Source: DATLZU01 sp035573855 (GTDB lineage Bacteria; Nitrospirota; Nitrospiria; Nitrospirales; Nitrospiraceae). From it: 64,000 nt of DNA. Of the stretch, positions 8,241 through 17,225 are shown piece after piece (positions within the stretch are counted from its first letter, which is position 1; the number at the start of each line of letters is the position of its first letter). The notes beneath the pieces are model-generated. The model had not been told where the DNA came from and did not search any database. It worked only from the letters and a program-made list of their open reading frames with translations. The DNA lies in NCBI GenBank assembly GCA_035573855.1, contig DATLZU010000046.1, positions 1 through 64,000 on the forward strand, in the 5' to 3' direction. Made by a program: the position numbers and the translations under genes.

Positions 8241-8422
8241 TTCGTCCCCGCTCCGACAGAAACAGAAGAGTCATTAAGAGTCATTGATCCCCGCTGACTC
8301 GGCAGATTGAATCCAGGCAGGTAGCCCGGATTTCATTTTGCAGGTCACAGCTGTCGTGCCCTCGATCAGGTGTAAAGCTGATCAAGGCCGCCATCCTCCG
8401 TGCGTGCCGCTCACGCTGCCGA

Positions 8423-8560
8423 TCATGCAGATTTTTTGAACAACCGCTGGTCGGAAGCCGCTTCGCTTTCTACCCCTTCCTCTTCCTCGACATACGTGGC
8501 CCACACGGCTGCGGCCCATGTCAAGAGCATCAAACCCAGCAAGGCCATAACGGTGTACAT
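8423..8560 (-). CDS. 45-residue membrane peptide with acidic tail
   Basis: ATG at 8560 follows a near-consensus Shine-Dalgarno, AAAAAAGGAGGTG, eight bases away. The product has an N-terminal membrane helix (MYTVMALLGLMLLTWAAAVW) and an acidic tail (EEEEGVESE) ending KKSA. It lies downstream of the exported helical protein at 8622-9020, separated by a strong hairpin, and probably shares its transcript. The size and the strong ribosome site suggest high expression of an accessory membrane subunit. Not similar to any family I know. Confidence 0.6.
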   Translation of the reverse strand: MYTVMALLGLMLLTWAAAVWATYVEEEEGVESEAASDQRLFKKSA

Positions 8561-8581
8561 CCTTCTTCACCTCCTTTTTTG

Positions 8582-8614
8582 GCCGGGCCGGATGAGGGGC
8601 TCATCCGGCCCGGC
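8582..8614 (-). other. Intercistronic 15-bp hairpin without U-tract
   Basis: Arms 8582-8596 and 8600-8614 are perfect complements with a GGG loop. On the minus strand it sits between the stop of the 8622 gene and the ribosome site at 8571, and is followed by an A run rather than T, so it does not look like a simple terminator. It may stabilise the upstream message or tune the downstream gene. Confidence 0.65.
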
Positions 8615-8621
8615 GTCCTTG

Positions 8622-9020
8622 TCAACTCAGTTTCACCGGCGCATGCTGCTTGATGAAATTCACGATGGGCTCGATGTCTGACTGCACATAGTAATTTTTC
8701 GCCACACCCTGCTCTAACACGCTGATCGCCTCGCGGATGAACTGCTCGGCGAGCTGCGCGTTCTTAGCTTCATAGGCGGCAGCTGCCCGGTTCAAAAGCC
8801 TCAGCACGGACGCTTGCGGTGTTCTGGGATCGTTCATGAACACCGTTTGGTATTCTTTTTTATACAGTTCTTTTTCGATTTCGTTCACCCAGGAGGCCGA
8901 ATACGAATCGGCCGCCGAGATCCACGGCGCGGCATTGGCCGCCGAAGACACCAGCGCTACCCCGCCAATGAGCAGGGACAGCGCGCACACCGCAACGACA
9001 ATATTTTTCTTCTTCGTCAT
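8622..9020 (-). CDS. Exported helical protein, paralogue of the one at 10784
   Basis: 132 residues with a signal peptide (VVAVCALSLLIGGVALVSSA then ANAAPW). The mature part is helical: a segment around SWVNEIEKELYKK, then a repeat-like helical pair ending in VQSDIEPIVNFIKQHAPVKLS. The C-terminal third matches the protein at 10784-11188 in order and spacing (AEQFIREAISVLEQGVAKNYY against AKQALELLHRSVQKGYF), so the two are paralogues flanking the Hsp20 genes. ATG 9020 has GGAGGGACAT before it. It faces away from the first hsp20. The likely location is periplasmic; function unknown. Confidence 0.75.
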   Translation of the reverse strand: MTKKKNIVVAVCALSLLIGGVALVSSAANAAPWISAADSYSASWVNEIEKELYKKEYQTVFMNDPRTPQASVLRLLNRAAAAYEAKNAQLAEQFIREAISVLEQGVAKNYYVQSDIEPIVNFIKQHAPVKLS

Positions 9021-9362
9021 ATGTCCCTCCTTGTTGGTTTAGGGGTTACCGGTTGATGGTTAAGCAGGGTTCTCCTGCGGGCGCCGCAACGGCTAAGACG
9101 GCACCCGCAGCGGAGTTCATTGCAACGAGTAATTCCGCCGAAAGGAAAGTCAACCCGTGGGGCAGGGGGACAAGAAAGCCGTCGGCCAGTCCTCTTGACG
9201 GGCGTCGAAAAAAGATTATTCGAGAGTGTGCCGCGATATGCCGGTGCCGCGCGTTTAATTTAGTTGATGCACGTCGTCGGTTTTGGGTTTTGAGTGTTGG
9301 ATTTCACCATGAAAAATCAACGTTGCTGATCTGTGGCACAGCAGAAAGGAGGGAACACGAGT
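9021..9362. other. Divergent intergenic region before the first hsp20
   Basis: About 340 bases between the minus-strand exported-protein gene and hsp20. It must hold promoters for both directions. The part at 9255-9320 is relatively AT/T-rich, but I see neither a convincing -35/-10 pair nor a CIRCE-type inverted repeat. The only clear element is the ribosome site AGAAAGGAGGGA at about 9342-9353. Confidence 0.5.
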
Positions 9363-9815
9363 ATGAGCACCGTGGCACGTTGGGATCCATTCCGCGAATT
9401 GGAAGAGTTGTCCGAACGGCTTAATCGGGTCTTCGGCCGACCGTCGGTTCGCCGCGACAACAACAAGGAAGCTCTGACTGTCGCCGACTGGATCCCGGCC
9501 GTGGACATCAGCGAGTCAGAAGGCGAGTATCTCATCAAAGCCGAATTGCCCGGCGTGAAGAAGGAAGACATTAAGGTCACGCTGCAGGAAGGCGTCCTGA
9601 CGATCCAAGGTGAGCGCAAGCAAGAAAAAGAGGAAAAAGGGAGAAAGTACCATCGGATCGAGCGATCATACGGGACGTTCATGCGCAGTTTCACTCTCCC
9701 GGACTCCGTGGACGACAGCAAGGTGTCTGCAGAATTCAAGGATGGGCTTCTCTACCTGCACGTGCCGAAGTCGGAAAAGGCGAAGCCAAAGGCCATTGAA
9801 GTAAAGGTTGCCTGA
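9363..9815 (+). CDS. Small heat-shock protein, Hsp20 family (first copy)
   Basis: 150 residues. A short N-terminal arm (MSTVARWDPFRELEELSERL) precedes a complete alpha-crystallin domain at about 40-140: DWIPAVDISESEGEYLIKAE, LPGVKKEDIKVTL, ERKQEKEEKGRKYHRIERS and the GLLYLHVPKS strand, then a short tail KPKAIEVKV containing an I-x-V-type anchor. This is the classical class A bacterial Hsp20 that holds unfolding proteins in oligomers. ATG 9363 follows AAAGGAGGG. First of three Hsp20 genes here, which differ enough in sequence to be distinct subtypes, not recent copies. Confidence 0.93.
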   Translation: MSTVARWDPFRELEELSERLNRVFGRPSVRRDNNKEALTVADWIPAVDISESEGEYLIKAELPGVKKEDIKVTLQEGVLTIQGERKQEKEEKGRKYHRIERSYGTFMRSFTLPDSVDDSKVSAEFKDGLLYLHVPKSEKAKPKAIEVKVA

Positions 9816-9840
9816 ACACGTACGGAAGGAGGTGAACACG

Positions 9841-10008
9841 ATGATGGAGATAAGTTCCCTAATCGATGCGACTTTAGCATTGATGGGAGCGGCTGCCGTA
9901 TTGGCGACAAGTATCTGGACCGCATTGTCCCAGTCCACCACCGTGTCCACCGTGGGGATTCAACGCGAAGCGGAGACGCCGACCCACGAACTCCGCAAGG
10001 CAGCCTAA
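9841..10008 (+). CDS. 55-residue membrane peptide downstream of hsp20
   Basis: A small ORF 25 bases after hsp20 with a near-perfect ribosome site, AAGGAGGTGAACACG before the ATG. The product has one hydrophobic stretch (LIDATLALMGAAAVLATSIW) and a polar tail (REAETPTHELRKAA). It is probably co-transcribed with the upstream Hsp20 gene. No family recognised. Its resemblance to the other micro-ORFs in this island lies in size and strong ribosome site, not sequence. Confidence 0.6.
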   Translation: MMEISSLIDATLALMGAAAVLATSIWTALSQSTTVSTVGIQREAETPTHELRKAA

Positions 10009-10248
10009 GGATTCTGGTCCACCAGGACCGGCCTCATGGGTCGGTTTCAGGTCGGCCGGTATCCTCTTGACGGTCGGCGAACCGGTGTTATCTGCGATGT
10101 CGAGTTGGCAAGCTGTGCCGGATGGGTTCGGTGAAAGGCCCGCATTCGGGATGGCGTGTTCGTCAGCTCCTGTCCTCTGGTCTCTCCCCGAGCCCCTCCG
10201 TCACGGTCTGTGATTTCACTTCTGCCACTACAGAAAGGAGGGATCGGT

Positions 10249-10683
10249 ATGACTTGGGCTACCCAGCTTCCCACTTTGTTCCGTGATTCCTCGTTCGACG
10301 CCCAGATCGACCGGCTCTTCGATGAAGCGGTTCGTGCCGTGAGCCGCTGGCGGTCGGCATGGGAGCCGGATTGCAACGTCTACGAGGACGCGAACAACTT
10401 CTATGTGCAGCTCGCCCTACCGGGGATGGAGCCGAACCAGATCGACGTGCAGGTGGAGCATGACTTGCTGTGCATTAAGGGGGAGCGCAAGAGTGAGCCG
10501 TCAGGAGACGTGACATGGTACACGCACGAGTTCACGTCGGGGCCATTCTCTTGCTCGTTCCGATTGCCTTCCTATGTAGAGCATAGCAAGTCCACCGCCA
10601 CGTACAAGCAGGGAGTGCTGACCATCACGTTCCCAAAGTATGAGGACATGAAGCCTCGCCGCATCATGATCGAGGCACAGTAA
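10249..10683 (+). CDS. Small heat-shock protein, Hsp20 family (second copy)
   Basis: 144 residues with an alpha-crystallin domain at about 45-140: WEPDCNVYEDANNFYVQLAL, LPGMEPNQIDVQV, the variable loop GDVTWYTHEFTSGPFSCSFR, and the strand KQGVLTITFPKYED. It differs from the first copy in carrying Cys residues and a shorter charged loop. ATG 10249 follows AGAAAGGAGGGATCGGT, almost the same leader as the first hsp20. The 240 bases upstream hold a weak promoter candidate (TTGACG at 10067, TATCTG at 10089). It would act as an ATP-independent holdase in the cytoplasm. Confidence 0.92.
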   Translation: MTWATQLPTLFRDSSFDAQIDRLFDEAVRAVSRWRSAWEPDCNVYEDANNFYVQLALPGMEPNQIDVQVEHDLLCIKGERKSEPSGDVTWYTHEFTSGPFSCSFRLPSYVEHSKSTATYKQGVLTITFPKYEDMKPRRIMIEAQ

Positions 10684-10783
10684 CAGCAGTGGGTGTGACG
10701 AGTTCAGCGAATTCAGGTTGTCGCGCCGGCGCAGGTGAACTGTATCGACACCAGCGCCGGCACCACGATCACTGGAGGCAATC

Positions 10784-11188
10784 GTGACAAGGCTAAACCT
10801 CGGACTGGTGGTCAGTGGATTGTCGGGATGGTTGGTGGCGGGGTGGGTTGCAGTCCCGGCGCTGCAGGCCGCCCAGGACGCCTATAACCTGAAGCTGGAC
10901 AGCGCATGGATCCAGCACGTCGAAGAAACCCTGGCCCGGTCGGCGCTGAACGGCGGGAATCGGCACGGGCGAGAGGCTTCAATCGATCGGTCGATTCACG
11001 ATGTTGGGTATTTCTTACATCAAGCCGATAAGGCAGCTCAGCGCGCGGATCGGTTGGCGGCCGAGCGGAACGCCAAGCAAGCCTTGGAGCTGCTTCACAG
11101 GTCGGTCCAAAAAGGCTATTTCCGTCCGGAGGACGTGGAGCGAATTGTGCCCCTCATCAAACAGCATCTGCCCGGTGTCGCGATCTGA
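10784..11188 (+). CDS. Exported helical protein, paralogue of the one at 8622
   Basis: 134 residues beginning with GTG and a signal peptide (LGLVVSGLSGWLVAGWVAV then PALQAAQDAY). The mature part is almost all helix, with a C-terminal block (AKQALELLHRSVQKGYF, then VERIVPLIKQHLPGVAI) that lines up with the 8622-9020 protein. GGAGG precedes the start by six bases, inside a run with GC-rich inverted repeats (GCGCCGGC) at about 10720-10765. It sits between the second hsp20 and a micro-ORF. Possibly a periplasmic stress protein; function unknown. Confidence 0.75.
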   Translation: MTRLNLGLVVSGLSGWLVAGWVAVPALQAAQDAYNLKLDSAWIQHVEETLARSALNGGNRHGREASIDRSIHDVGYFLHQADKAAQRADRLAAERNAKQALELLHRSVQKGYFRPEDVERIVPLIKQHLPGVAI

Positions 11189-11223
11189 TCGGCGCGTGAT
11201 CATACGGAAAGGAGGGAGGCGCA

Positions 11224-11313
11224 ATGACTCTACAATGGTTTCGTGAGTGGAAAGAAAGGATGGTCAAGTGGTTCGAACACATGTCGTGGCCGCGCTTTCG
11301 GTGGTCGCGATGA
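11224..11313 (+). CDS. 29-residue Trp/Arg-rich micropeptide
   Basis: ATG at 11224 is preceded by GAAAGGAGGGAGGCGCA. The product (MTLQWFREWKERMVKWFEHM then SWPRFRWSR) contains five Trp and many basic residues and would form an amphipathic helix suited to lying on a membrane. It lies 35 bases after the exported helical protein and 34 bases before the next gene. Short length makes this uncertain, but the ribosome site is as strong as those of its neighbours. Confidence 0.45.
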   Translation: MTLQWFREWKERMVKWFEHMSWPRFRWSR

Positions 11314-11347
11314 GCGGGCGCACCTGATTGATGGGAGGACGGCAGTT

Positions 11348-12037
11348 ATGCGTTGTCAGTGGTCCCAGGCGGCATCGAGGGCCGCGGCCGCGGCAATGGT
11401 CGCGCTGATACTGGGGGTCGTCCAGTTTTCAGTTGCAGAACCGACCCCGGCAAACTCTGTGTTGCCGCGGTCGTTTCAGGGGGCCCGTTTGGGGATGGCC
11501 CTGACCGAACTGGTTAGGACCGATCCTCAGATTGCAAGGACCGCTGTGCAAGCCAATGGCCGTCAAACCGAGACGGTCGCGGTGGCATCGCAGGATCCGC
11601 ACATCCATCGCGTCACGTATCGGTTTTATCGCGGTGCCCTGTACGAGCAGGCGATTTCCTATCGCCCTAACCAATTGCCCCGCGGGTACGAGGGCCTGTT
11701 GGATCGCCTGAAGCAGGTATACGGCCGCCCGGTCGTCGAAAATGCGGAGGAGTATGATTTAAGTCGTGACATCTTCTCGATGAGAAGAACCGTGTGGAGA
11801 GACGACGCCACGCGGATTGTCCTGGCTGAAATCCGGAAGTTGACGGACGGCCGCGAGCAGTTCGAGCTTGTGCTCACGATGACTGATTTGGCGCTCGAGC
11901 AAGCCCGCGACCGAACCGTTCAAGAGCAGCTCCGGAGGAAAGAACAGAGCATTCCAATTCCGCTGCCGGATCCTCGGGGAACATCCGCACGAACCGCACG
12001 ACCGCCCGAGGGTGAGCAGCTGGACGCCCCCAGTTGA
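11348..12037 (+). CDS. Exported protein of unknown function in stress island
   Basis: 229 residues with a signal peptide (SRAAAAAMVALILGVVQFSV then AEPTPAN). The mature part contains SFQGARLGMALTELVR and later YRFYRGALYEQAISYRPNQL and GLLDRLKQVYGRPV, a pattern seen in small envelope proteins that compare predicted and actual growth of a peptide chain, but I cannot name the family. The C-terminal 40 residues are charged and Pro-rich. ATG 11348 is chosen because GGGAGGACGG precedes it and the signal peptide starts there. Likely periplasmic; cotranscribed with the preceding micro-ORF. Confidence 0.65.
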   Translation: MRCQWSQAASRAAAAAMVALILGVVQFSVAEPTPANSVLPRSFQGARLGMALTELVRTDPQIARTAVQANGRQTETVAVASQDPHIHRVTYRFYRGALYEQAISYRPNQLPRGYEGLLDRLKQVYGRPVVENAEEYDLSRDIFSMRRTVWRDDATRIVLAEIRKLTDGREQFELVLTMTDLALEQARDRTVQEQLRRKEQSIPIPLPDPRGTSARTARPPEGEQLDAPS

Positions 12038-12111
12038 GGCTGCGGTGTAACGAGTTCTGGTGCGGCGTTCCGGAGGCGCGTACTTGACACCGCACGTGAA
12101 GGAGGGTGCAC

Positions 12112-12582
12112 ATGCCATTGGTCTCCAAGCTCAAAGAACTCATTCCGTGGCGGCGAAAGTCCGTCGAGCCCCATGAGGTGATGACGCTGCGGGATGACAT
12201 CAACCGCTTGTTCGATCGTTTCTTTCTGGCGCCGTTTGATCAGGACTGGTCGCCGGCGAGGAACTGGTACGGCGACCTCGATATGGAAGAAACGGAAGAC
12301 GAGGTTATTGTCCGTGCCGAGGTGCCGGGCATCGAGCCGTGTGATTTGGACGTGACGGTTCGTGACGGCGCATTGCACATTCGCTACGAGCGACGAGAGG
12401 AACAATCTGACGGCGGCTGGATGCGGCGGCGGTATGGATCGTGGACGAGAGCGGTCGCGCTGCCTAGCGGCCTGGACACGGCGGCGGCGAAAGCGACCTG
12501 TCGCCACGGCGTGTTGACCGTCCGCATTCCGCGGACGGAAGAAGCCCGGCACAGAATCCGGAAGATCCCGGTCCAGAGCTGA
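12112..12582 (+). CDS. Small heat-shock protein, Hsp20 family (third copy)
   Basis: 156 residues. The N-terminal arm (MPLVSKLKELIPWRRKS, then EVMTLRDDINRLFDRFF) precedes an alpha-crystallin domain: NWYGDLDMEETEDEVIVRAE, VPGIEPCDLDVTV, RYERREEQSDGG, and HGVLTVRIPRTEE. The tail KIPVQS carries an I-x-V-like anchor. ATG 12112 follows AAGGAGGGTGCAC. It is the most divergent of the three Hsp20 proteins in this island. Confidence 0.92.
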   Translation: MPLVSKLKELIPWRRKSVEPHEVMTLRDDINRLFDRFFLAPFDQDWSPARNWYGDLDMEETEDEVIVRAEVPGIEPCDLDVTVRDGALHIRYERREEQSDGGWMRRRYGSWTRAVALPSGLDTAAAKATCRHGVLTVRIPRTEEARHRIRKIPVQS

Positions 12583-12654
12583 AGCAGGCGACGCGCTCAC
12601 AAAGGCGCGGTTTCATCGTGTTTTCCATCCCACGTGAAAGGAGGTGATGCGCCG

Positions 12655-12861
12655 ATGACTTACCTGCCCTGGCTATTGAGCTTTGTGGCAGTCTGGCTGA
12701 TCGCGGCCCCCTTTCTACTCGGCTATGCGGACACGACGGTCGCGATGCAGAACGATGTCGCCGTCGGCGCCGTCATGTTGATCGCGGGCTTTATCGGGGT
12801 TTATCAGGCCCTTAGGGACCGCGGATGGGGAGCGCAGACTCAGCCGGAACGCCGAGGCTGA
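12655..12861 (+). CDS. Two-helix membrane protein of the SPW-repeat type
   Basis: 68 residues with two membrane helices. The first, PWLLSFVAVWLIAAPFLLGY, matches the pattern of SPW-repeat membrane proteins (W...GxWL..aPf.Lgy), and the second is VAVGAVMLIAGFIGVYQAL. The tail is charged. ATG 12655 has AAAGGAGGTGATGCGCCG in front. Lies 72 bases after the third hsp20 and ends just before a strong hairpin. SPW proteins have no well-defined role. Confidence 0.65.
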   Translation: MTYLPWLLSFVAVWLIAAPFLLGYADTTVAMQNDVAVGAVMLIAGFIGVYQALRDRGWGAQTQPERRG

Positions 12862-12872
12862 CCTTGTCAACA

Positions 12873-12910
12873 CGGGAGGCCGGCTTCTGTCGACAGTGGC
12901 CGGCCTCCCG
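12873..12910 (+). terminator. 12-bp hairpin after the hsp20/SPW genes
   Basis: Perfect arms at 12873-12884 and 12899-12910 with a 14-base loop that itself contains the palindrome CTGTCGACAG. No T run follows, so it is either a factor-dependent terminator or an RNA-stabilising end. It separates the hsp20/SPW genes from groEL. Confidence 0.5.
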
Positions 12911-13015
12911 TCGCGTGGAGGAGTCATGTTTGTAGGGAGTCATGCGTGGTTCGCGGGTGGTTGATCGCTCGCACTGACCGGAATGGGCGAATCATGAGAG
13001 CAGGGAGGGACGAAT

Positions 13016-14638
<1,623 letters not shown>

Positions 14639-14671
14639 GAGTTCAGCTTGGAGGAGGATCGGCAATGGGGA

Positions 14672-14708
14672 GGGGACGACCGCATCGATGCGGTTGTTCC
14701 CTTTCCGT
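14672..14708 (+). terminator. Rho-independent terminator after groEL
   Basis: Arms GGGGACGACCGCAT and ATGCGGTTGTTCCC pair over 14 positions if two G-U pairs are allowed, followed by CTTTCCGTCT. Position 34 bases after the groEL stop fits a terminator. Confidence 0.6.
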
Positions 14709-14727
14709 CTTCAACACTCGCGGCCGG

Positions 14728-14871
14728 CTAGTTCGTGTTCTGTTCCTGCCTCACTAGTTCCCACACGCAGGCTTCCACGTCGTAGCGCAGAACGTCACGA
14801 TACCCATCATCCGCGCACAGCCGGAAGCAACTGCGTGACTGCAGGCACCATCGCTCCACGTTCTTGCACAC
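14728..14871 (-). CDS. Cys-rich small ORF, doubtful
   Basis: The minus frame from about 14937 to 14728 reads like protein in its last 47 residues (VCKNVERWCLQSRSCFRLCA onward to CVWELVRQEQ), with six Cys. Upstream, the open frame turns Arg/Ser/Ala-rich and unconvincing, and no strong ribosome site precedes any start; GTG 14871 is only a guess. It may be a short gene or the remains of a longer one. The surrounding 570 bases between groEL and the GYD gene hold nothing else I can support. Confidence 0.3.
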   Translation of the reverse strand: MCKNVERWCLQSRSCFRLCADDGYRDVLRYDVEACVWELVRQEQNTN

Positions 14872-15212
14872 TTCACGGCGGACACTCCGGTGTGTGAATG
14901 CCCGCAGCGTGCCTTCGCCTTGATACCCGGCGCAGTCTTCTACGACGACGCTCGACGCCTGATCCCCCGCAGGAGCGCTTCCTGGCCGTGCAGTCACGGC
15001 TGGCGACACGGCCGGCAGACTGTCAACGGAGGCCCGGCTGCGCCCAGAAAAGCCTTGAGCGCCGGCGCTCCATCGACTAAGATGGCGCCACCGACGCCGC
15101 TTATCGCTTGTTTGACCCGGAACCGAAAAGGCACGCCGGATGGTCATTGTTCTACGCGCGCTGCGCATTGTTCACAAGTGCGTCGCTCCGCAAGCACGGG
15201 AAGGAGGTCGCC

Positions 15213-15524
15213 ATGCCGATCTATGTGAGCCTTGTGAAGTTCACCGAACACGGGATTGCCACAATGAAGGAGCAGGGAATCGCCCGGTCCGACACGGTCC
15301 AGAAAAACATCGAATCGTTGGGCGGTAAGCTGCTCCATGCGTATTACTGTTTGGGGGAATACGATGTGGTGGCCATTCTCGAGTTTCCCAACAACCGCGC
15401 GGCCATGAAGGCGGCCGTCCTTAATTCATCCTTGGGCCATATCAAAATTACGACCATGCCGGCGGTCTCCCGCGACGAATGGCGCGAGCTGCTGGGAGAA
15501 ATCTGGGGAGGCAAGACCAAGTAA
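15213..15524 (+). CDS. GYD-domain protein
   Basis: 103 residues, a ferredoxin-like alpha/beta protein. The motif GEYDVVAILEFPNNRAA matches the GYD family (here G-E-Y-D), with MPIYVSLVKFTEHG at the start. ATG 15213 follows GGAAGGAGGTCGCC. Stop TAA is followed directly by the fumarase ATG with no spacer, so translation of the two is linked. GYD proteins have no established biochemical role; they resemble small dimeric AsnC/PII-like sensors, so a regulatory function next to fumarase is only an idea. Confidence 0.8.
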   Translation: MPIYVSLVKFTEHGIATMKEQGIARSDTVQKNIESLGGKLLHAYYCLGEYDVVAILEFPNNRAAMKAAVLNSSLGHIKITTMPAVSRDEWRELLGEIWGGKTK

Positions 15525-17003
15525 ATGAAAACCAGTGGGAAAAACCGTACACAGACACGCAGCCGCCCGGCACCTGCGCACCAGCTGCCGCCCGAGGGTA
15601 TTCGCCTCGAGCGGGACACGATGGGCGAACTCGCGGTGCCGGCCCATGCCTATTACGGCGTGCAGACGGCGAGGGCGATCGAGAATTTCCCGATCAGCGG
15701 GCTTCGATTCCCGCGCGCATTCATCCGGGCCCTGGGGTTGATTAAACGAGCGGCCGCGACGGTGAACGCCTCGTTGGGGCTGCTCGACAACACGCTGGCG
15801 GAGGCGATCAAGCAGGCCGCCACGGAGGTGATTGACGGGAAACTCGATGCGGAGTTTCCCGTCGACATCTTCCAGACCGGGTCGGGCACCTCCACCAATA
15901 TGAACGCGAACGAAGTGATCTCCAACCGGGCCACCGAATTGCTGGGCGGTGCGAGAGGCAGCAAGCTGGTACACCCCAACGATCACGTGAATCTGGGTCA
16001 ATCCAGCAACGACGTCATTCCCACAGCCATTCACATCGCCGCATCCGAAACCATTGAGCGGCGGCTCATTCCCGCGCTCACGCGCCTTCACCAGGCCCTC
16101 GATCGCAAGGCGCGCGAATTCGACGGCGTCGTCAAGATCGGACGCACCCATTTACAGGATGCCACGCCGGTCAGGTTAGGACAGGAATTTGGCGGGTACG
16201 CGCGGCAGATCGAATTGGGCATTACGCGCATGCGGCGCGCTCAAGAGATGTTGAGCGAGGTCGCGCTCGGCGGCACGGCCGTCGGCACCGGGTTGAACAC
16301 TCACCCGGAGTTCTCGTCGCGCGTGCTGGCATTGCTCTCCCAGGAGACCGGATGTTCCTTCAAAGAAGCCGCCAACCATTTCGAGGCACAGTCCGCGCAG
16401 GACTCGTTGGTCGAGGCGAGCGGCGAATTGCGGACGCTCGCCGTCAGCCTGATGAAAATCGCCAACGACATTCGCTGGCTCGGTTCAGGCCCGCGTTGCG
16501 GCCTCGGTGAAATTGTGCTCCCCGAGACGCAACCAGGCTCCTCGATCATGCCGGGGAAGGTTAATCCGGTGATCGCCGAATCGGTGGTGATGGTGTGCGC
16601 GCAGGTGATCGGCAACGATGTCACAGTGACCATCGGCGGTCAAGCCGGCAACTTCGAACTGAACGTGATGTTGCCGGTCATGGCCTACAATCTGCTTCAA
16701 TCCATCGAACTGCTGGCCGCCGCTTCAAACAATTTCGCCGAGAAATGCATCGAAGGCATTACCGCCAACGAGCAGCGATGCCGCGATTCCATCGAGCAGA
16801 GCCTCGCCATGTGCACAGCGTTGGCGCCGGAAATCGGATATGAAGCGGCGGCGGCGATCGCCAAAGAGGCCTACCACACGGGAAAGACCGTTCGCGAAGT
16901 GGCAAGGGAACGGAAGATCCTACCAGAGCAACGGCTGAACGAACTACTGGATCCCTGGCGGATGACCGAGCCGGGAGGCCCAGTTGGCAGTGCGGGAGGC
17001 TGA
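15525..17003 (+). CDS. fumC: Fumarate hydratase, class II
   Basis: 492 residues, a little longer than the usual 460-470 because of about 25 extra N-terminal residues. It reversibly hydrates fumarate to malate without an iron-sulfur cluster. The family signature GSSIMPGKVNP is present, as are TGSGTSTNMNANEV, HPNDHVNLGQSSNDV and GRTHLQDATPVRLG. Aspartate ammonia-lyase is the nearest alternative, but these substrate-loop residues favour fumarase. ATG 15525 abuts the stop of the GYD gene. With malic enzyme and citrate synthase in the same window, it belongs to central carbon metabolism. Confidence 0.92.
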   Translation: MKTSGKNRTQTRSRPAPAHQLPPEGIRLERDTMGELAVPAHAYYGVQTARAIENFPISGLRFPRAFIRALGLIKRAAATVNASLGLLDNTLAEAIKQAATEVIDGKLDAEFPVDIFQTGSGTSTNMNANEVISNRATELLGGARGSKLVHPNDHVNLGQSSNDVIPTAIHIAASETIERRLIPALTRLHQALDRKAREFDGVVKIGRTHLQDATPVRLGQEFGGYARQIELGITRMRRAQEMLSEVALGGTAVGTGLNTHPEFSSRVLALLSQETGCSFKEAANHFEAQSAQDSLVEASGELRTLAVSLMKIANDIRWLGSGPRCGLGEIVLPETQPGSSIMPGKVNPVIAESVVMVCAQVIGNDVTVTIGGQAGNFELNVMLPVMAYNLLQSIELLAAASNNFAEKCIEGITANEQRCRDSIEQSLAMCTALAPEIGYEAAAAIAKEAYHTGKTVREVARERKILPEQRLNELLDPWRMTEPGGPVGSAGG

Positions 17004-17078
17004 TCTCGTGCCGCCAACCGAACTCCGTCGTTCCGTCGTCCGTAACAAGATGTGCATCGCCCCGCCGGCTGCCTGCGC

Positions 17079-17108
17079 GAGTGAGCGATACGAGAGTGAG
17101 CGATACGA
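17079..17108 (+). repeat. Tandem 15-bp repeat, two perfect copies
   Basis: GAGTGAGCGATACGA occurs at 17079-17093 and again at 17094-17108, directly upstream of a promoter. It could be a binding site or a replication slip. Confidence 0.85.
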
Positions 17109-17123
17109 AAGGGTCGTCTCGTT

Positions 17124-17153
17124 TTGACAGTCCGAGACAGACTGTGCTACAGT
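17124..17153 (+). promoter_or_regulatory. Sigma-70 promoter for the FAD oxidoreductase
   Basis: Perfect -35 TTGACA at 17124-17129, an 18-base spacer and TACAGT at 17148-17153. The gene starts at 17226, leaving a leader of about 65 bases. Confidence 0.6.
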
Positions 17154-17225
17154 CCGCGGAAATTTTGGGATTTCTCTTCCTTTTGCTCGGGCCGGGCGCC
17201 CGGAAATTTCTCCAAGGATAAGCTC

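Noticed and set aside
14665..14757. 30-codon ORF after GGAGGAGG downstream of groEL
   Set aside because: Its first codons form the left arm of the groEL terminator hairpin; the ribosome-site look is likely chance.
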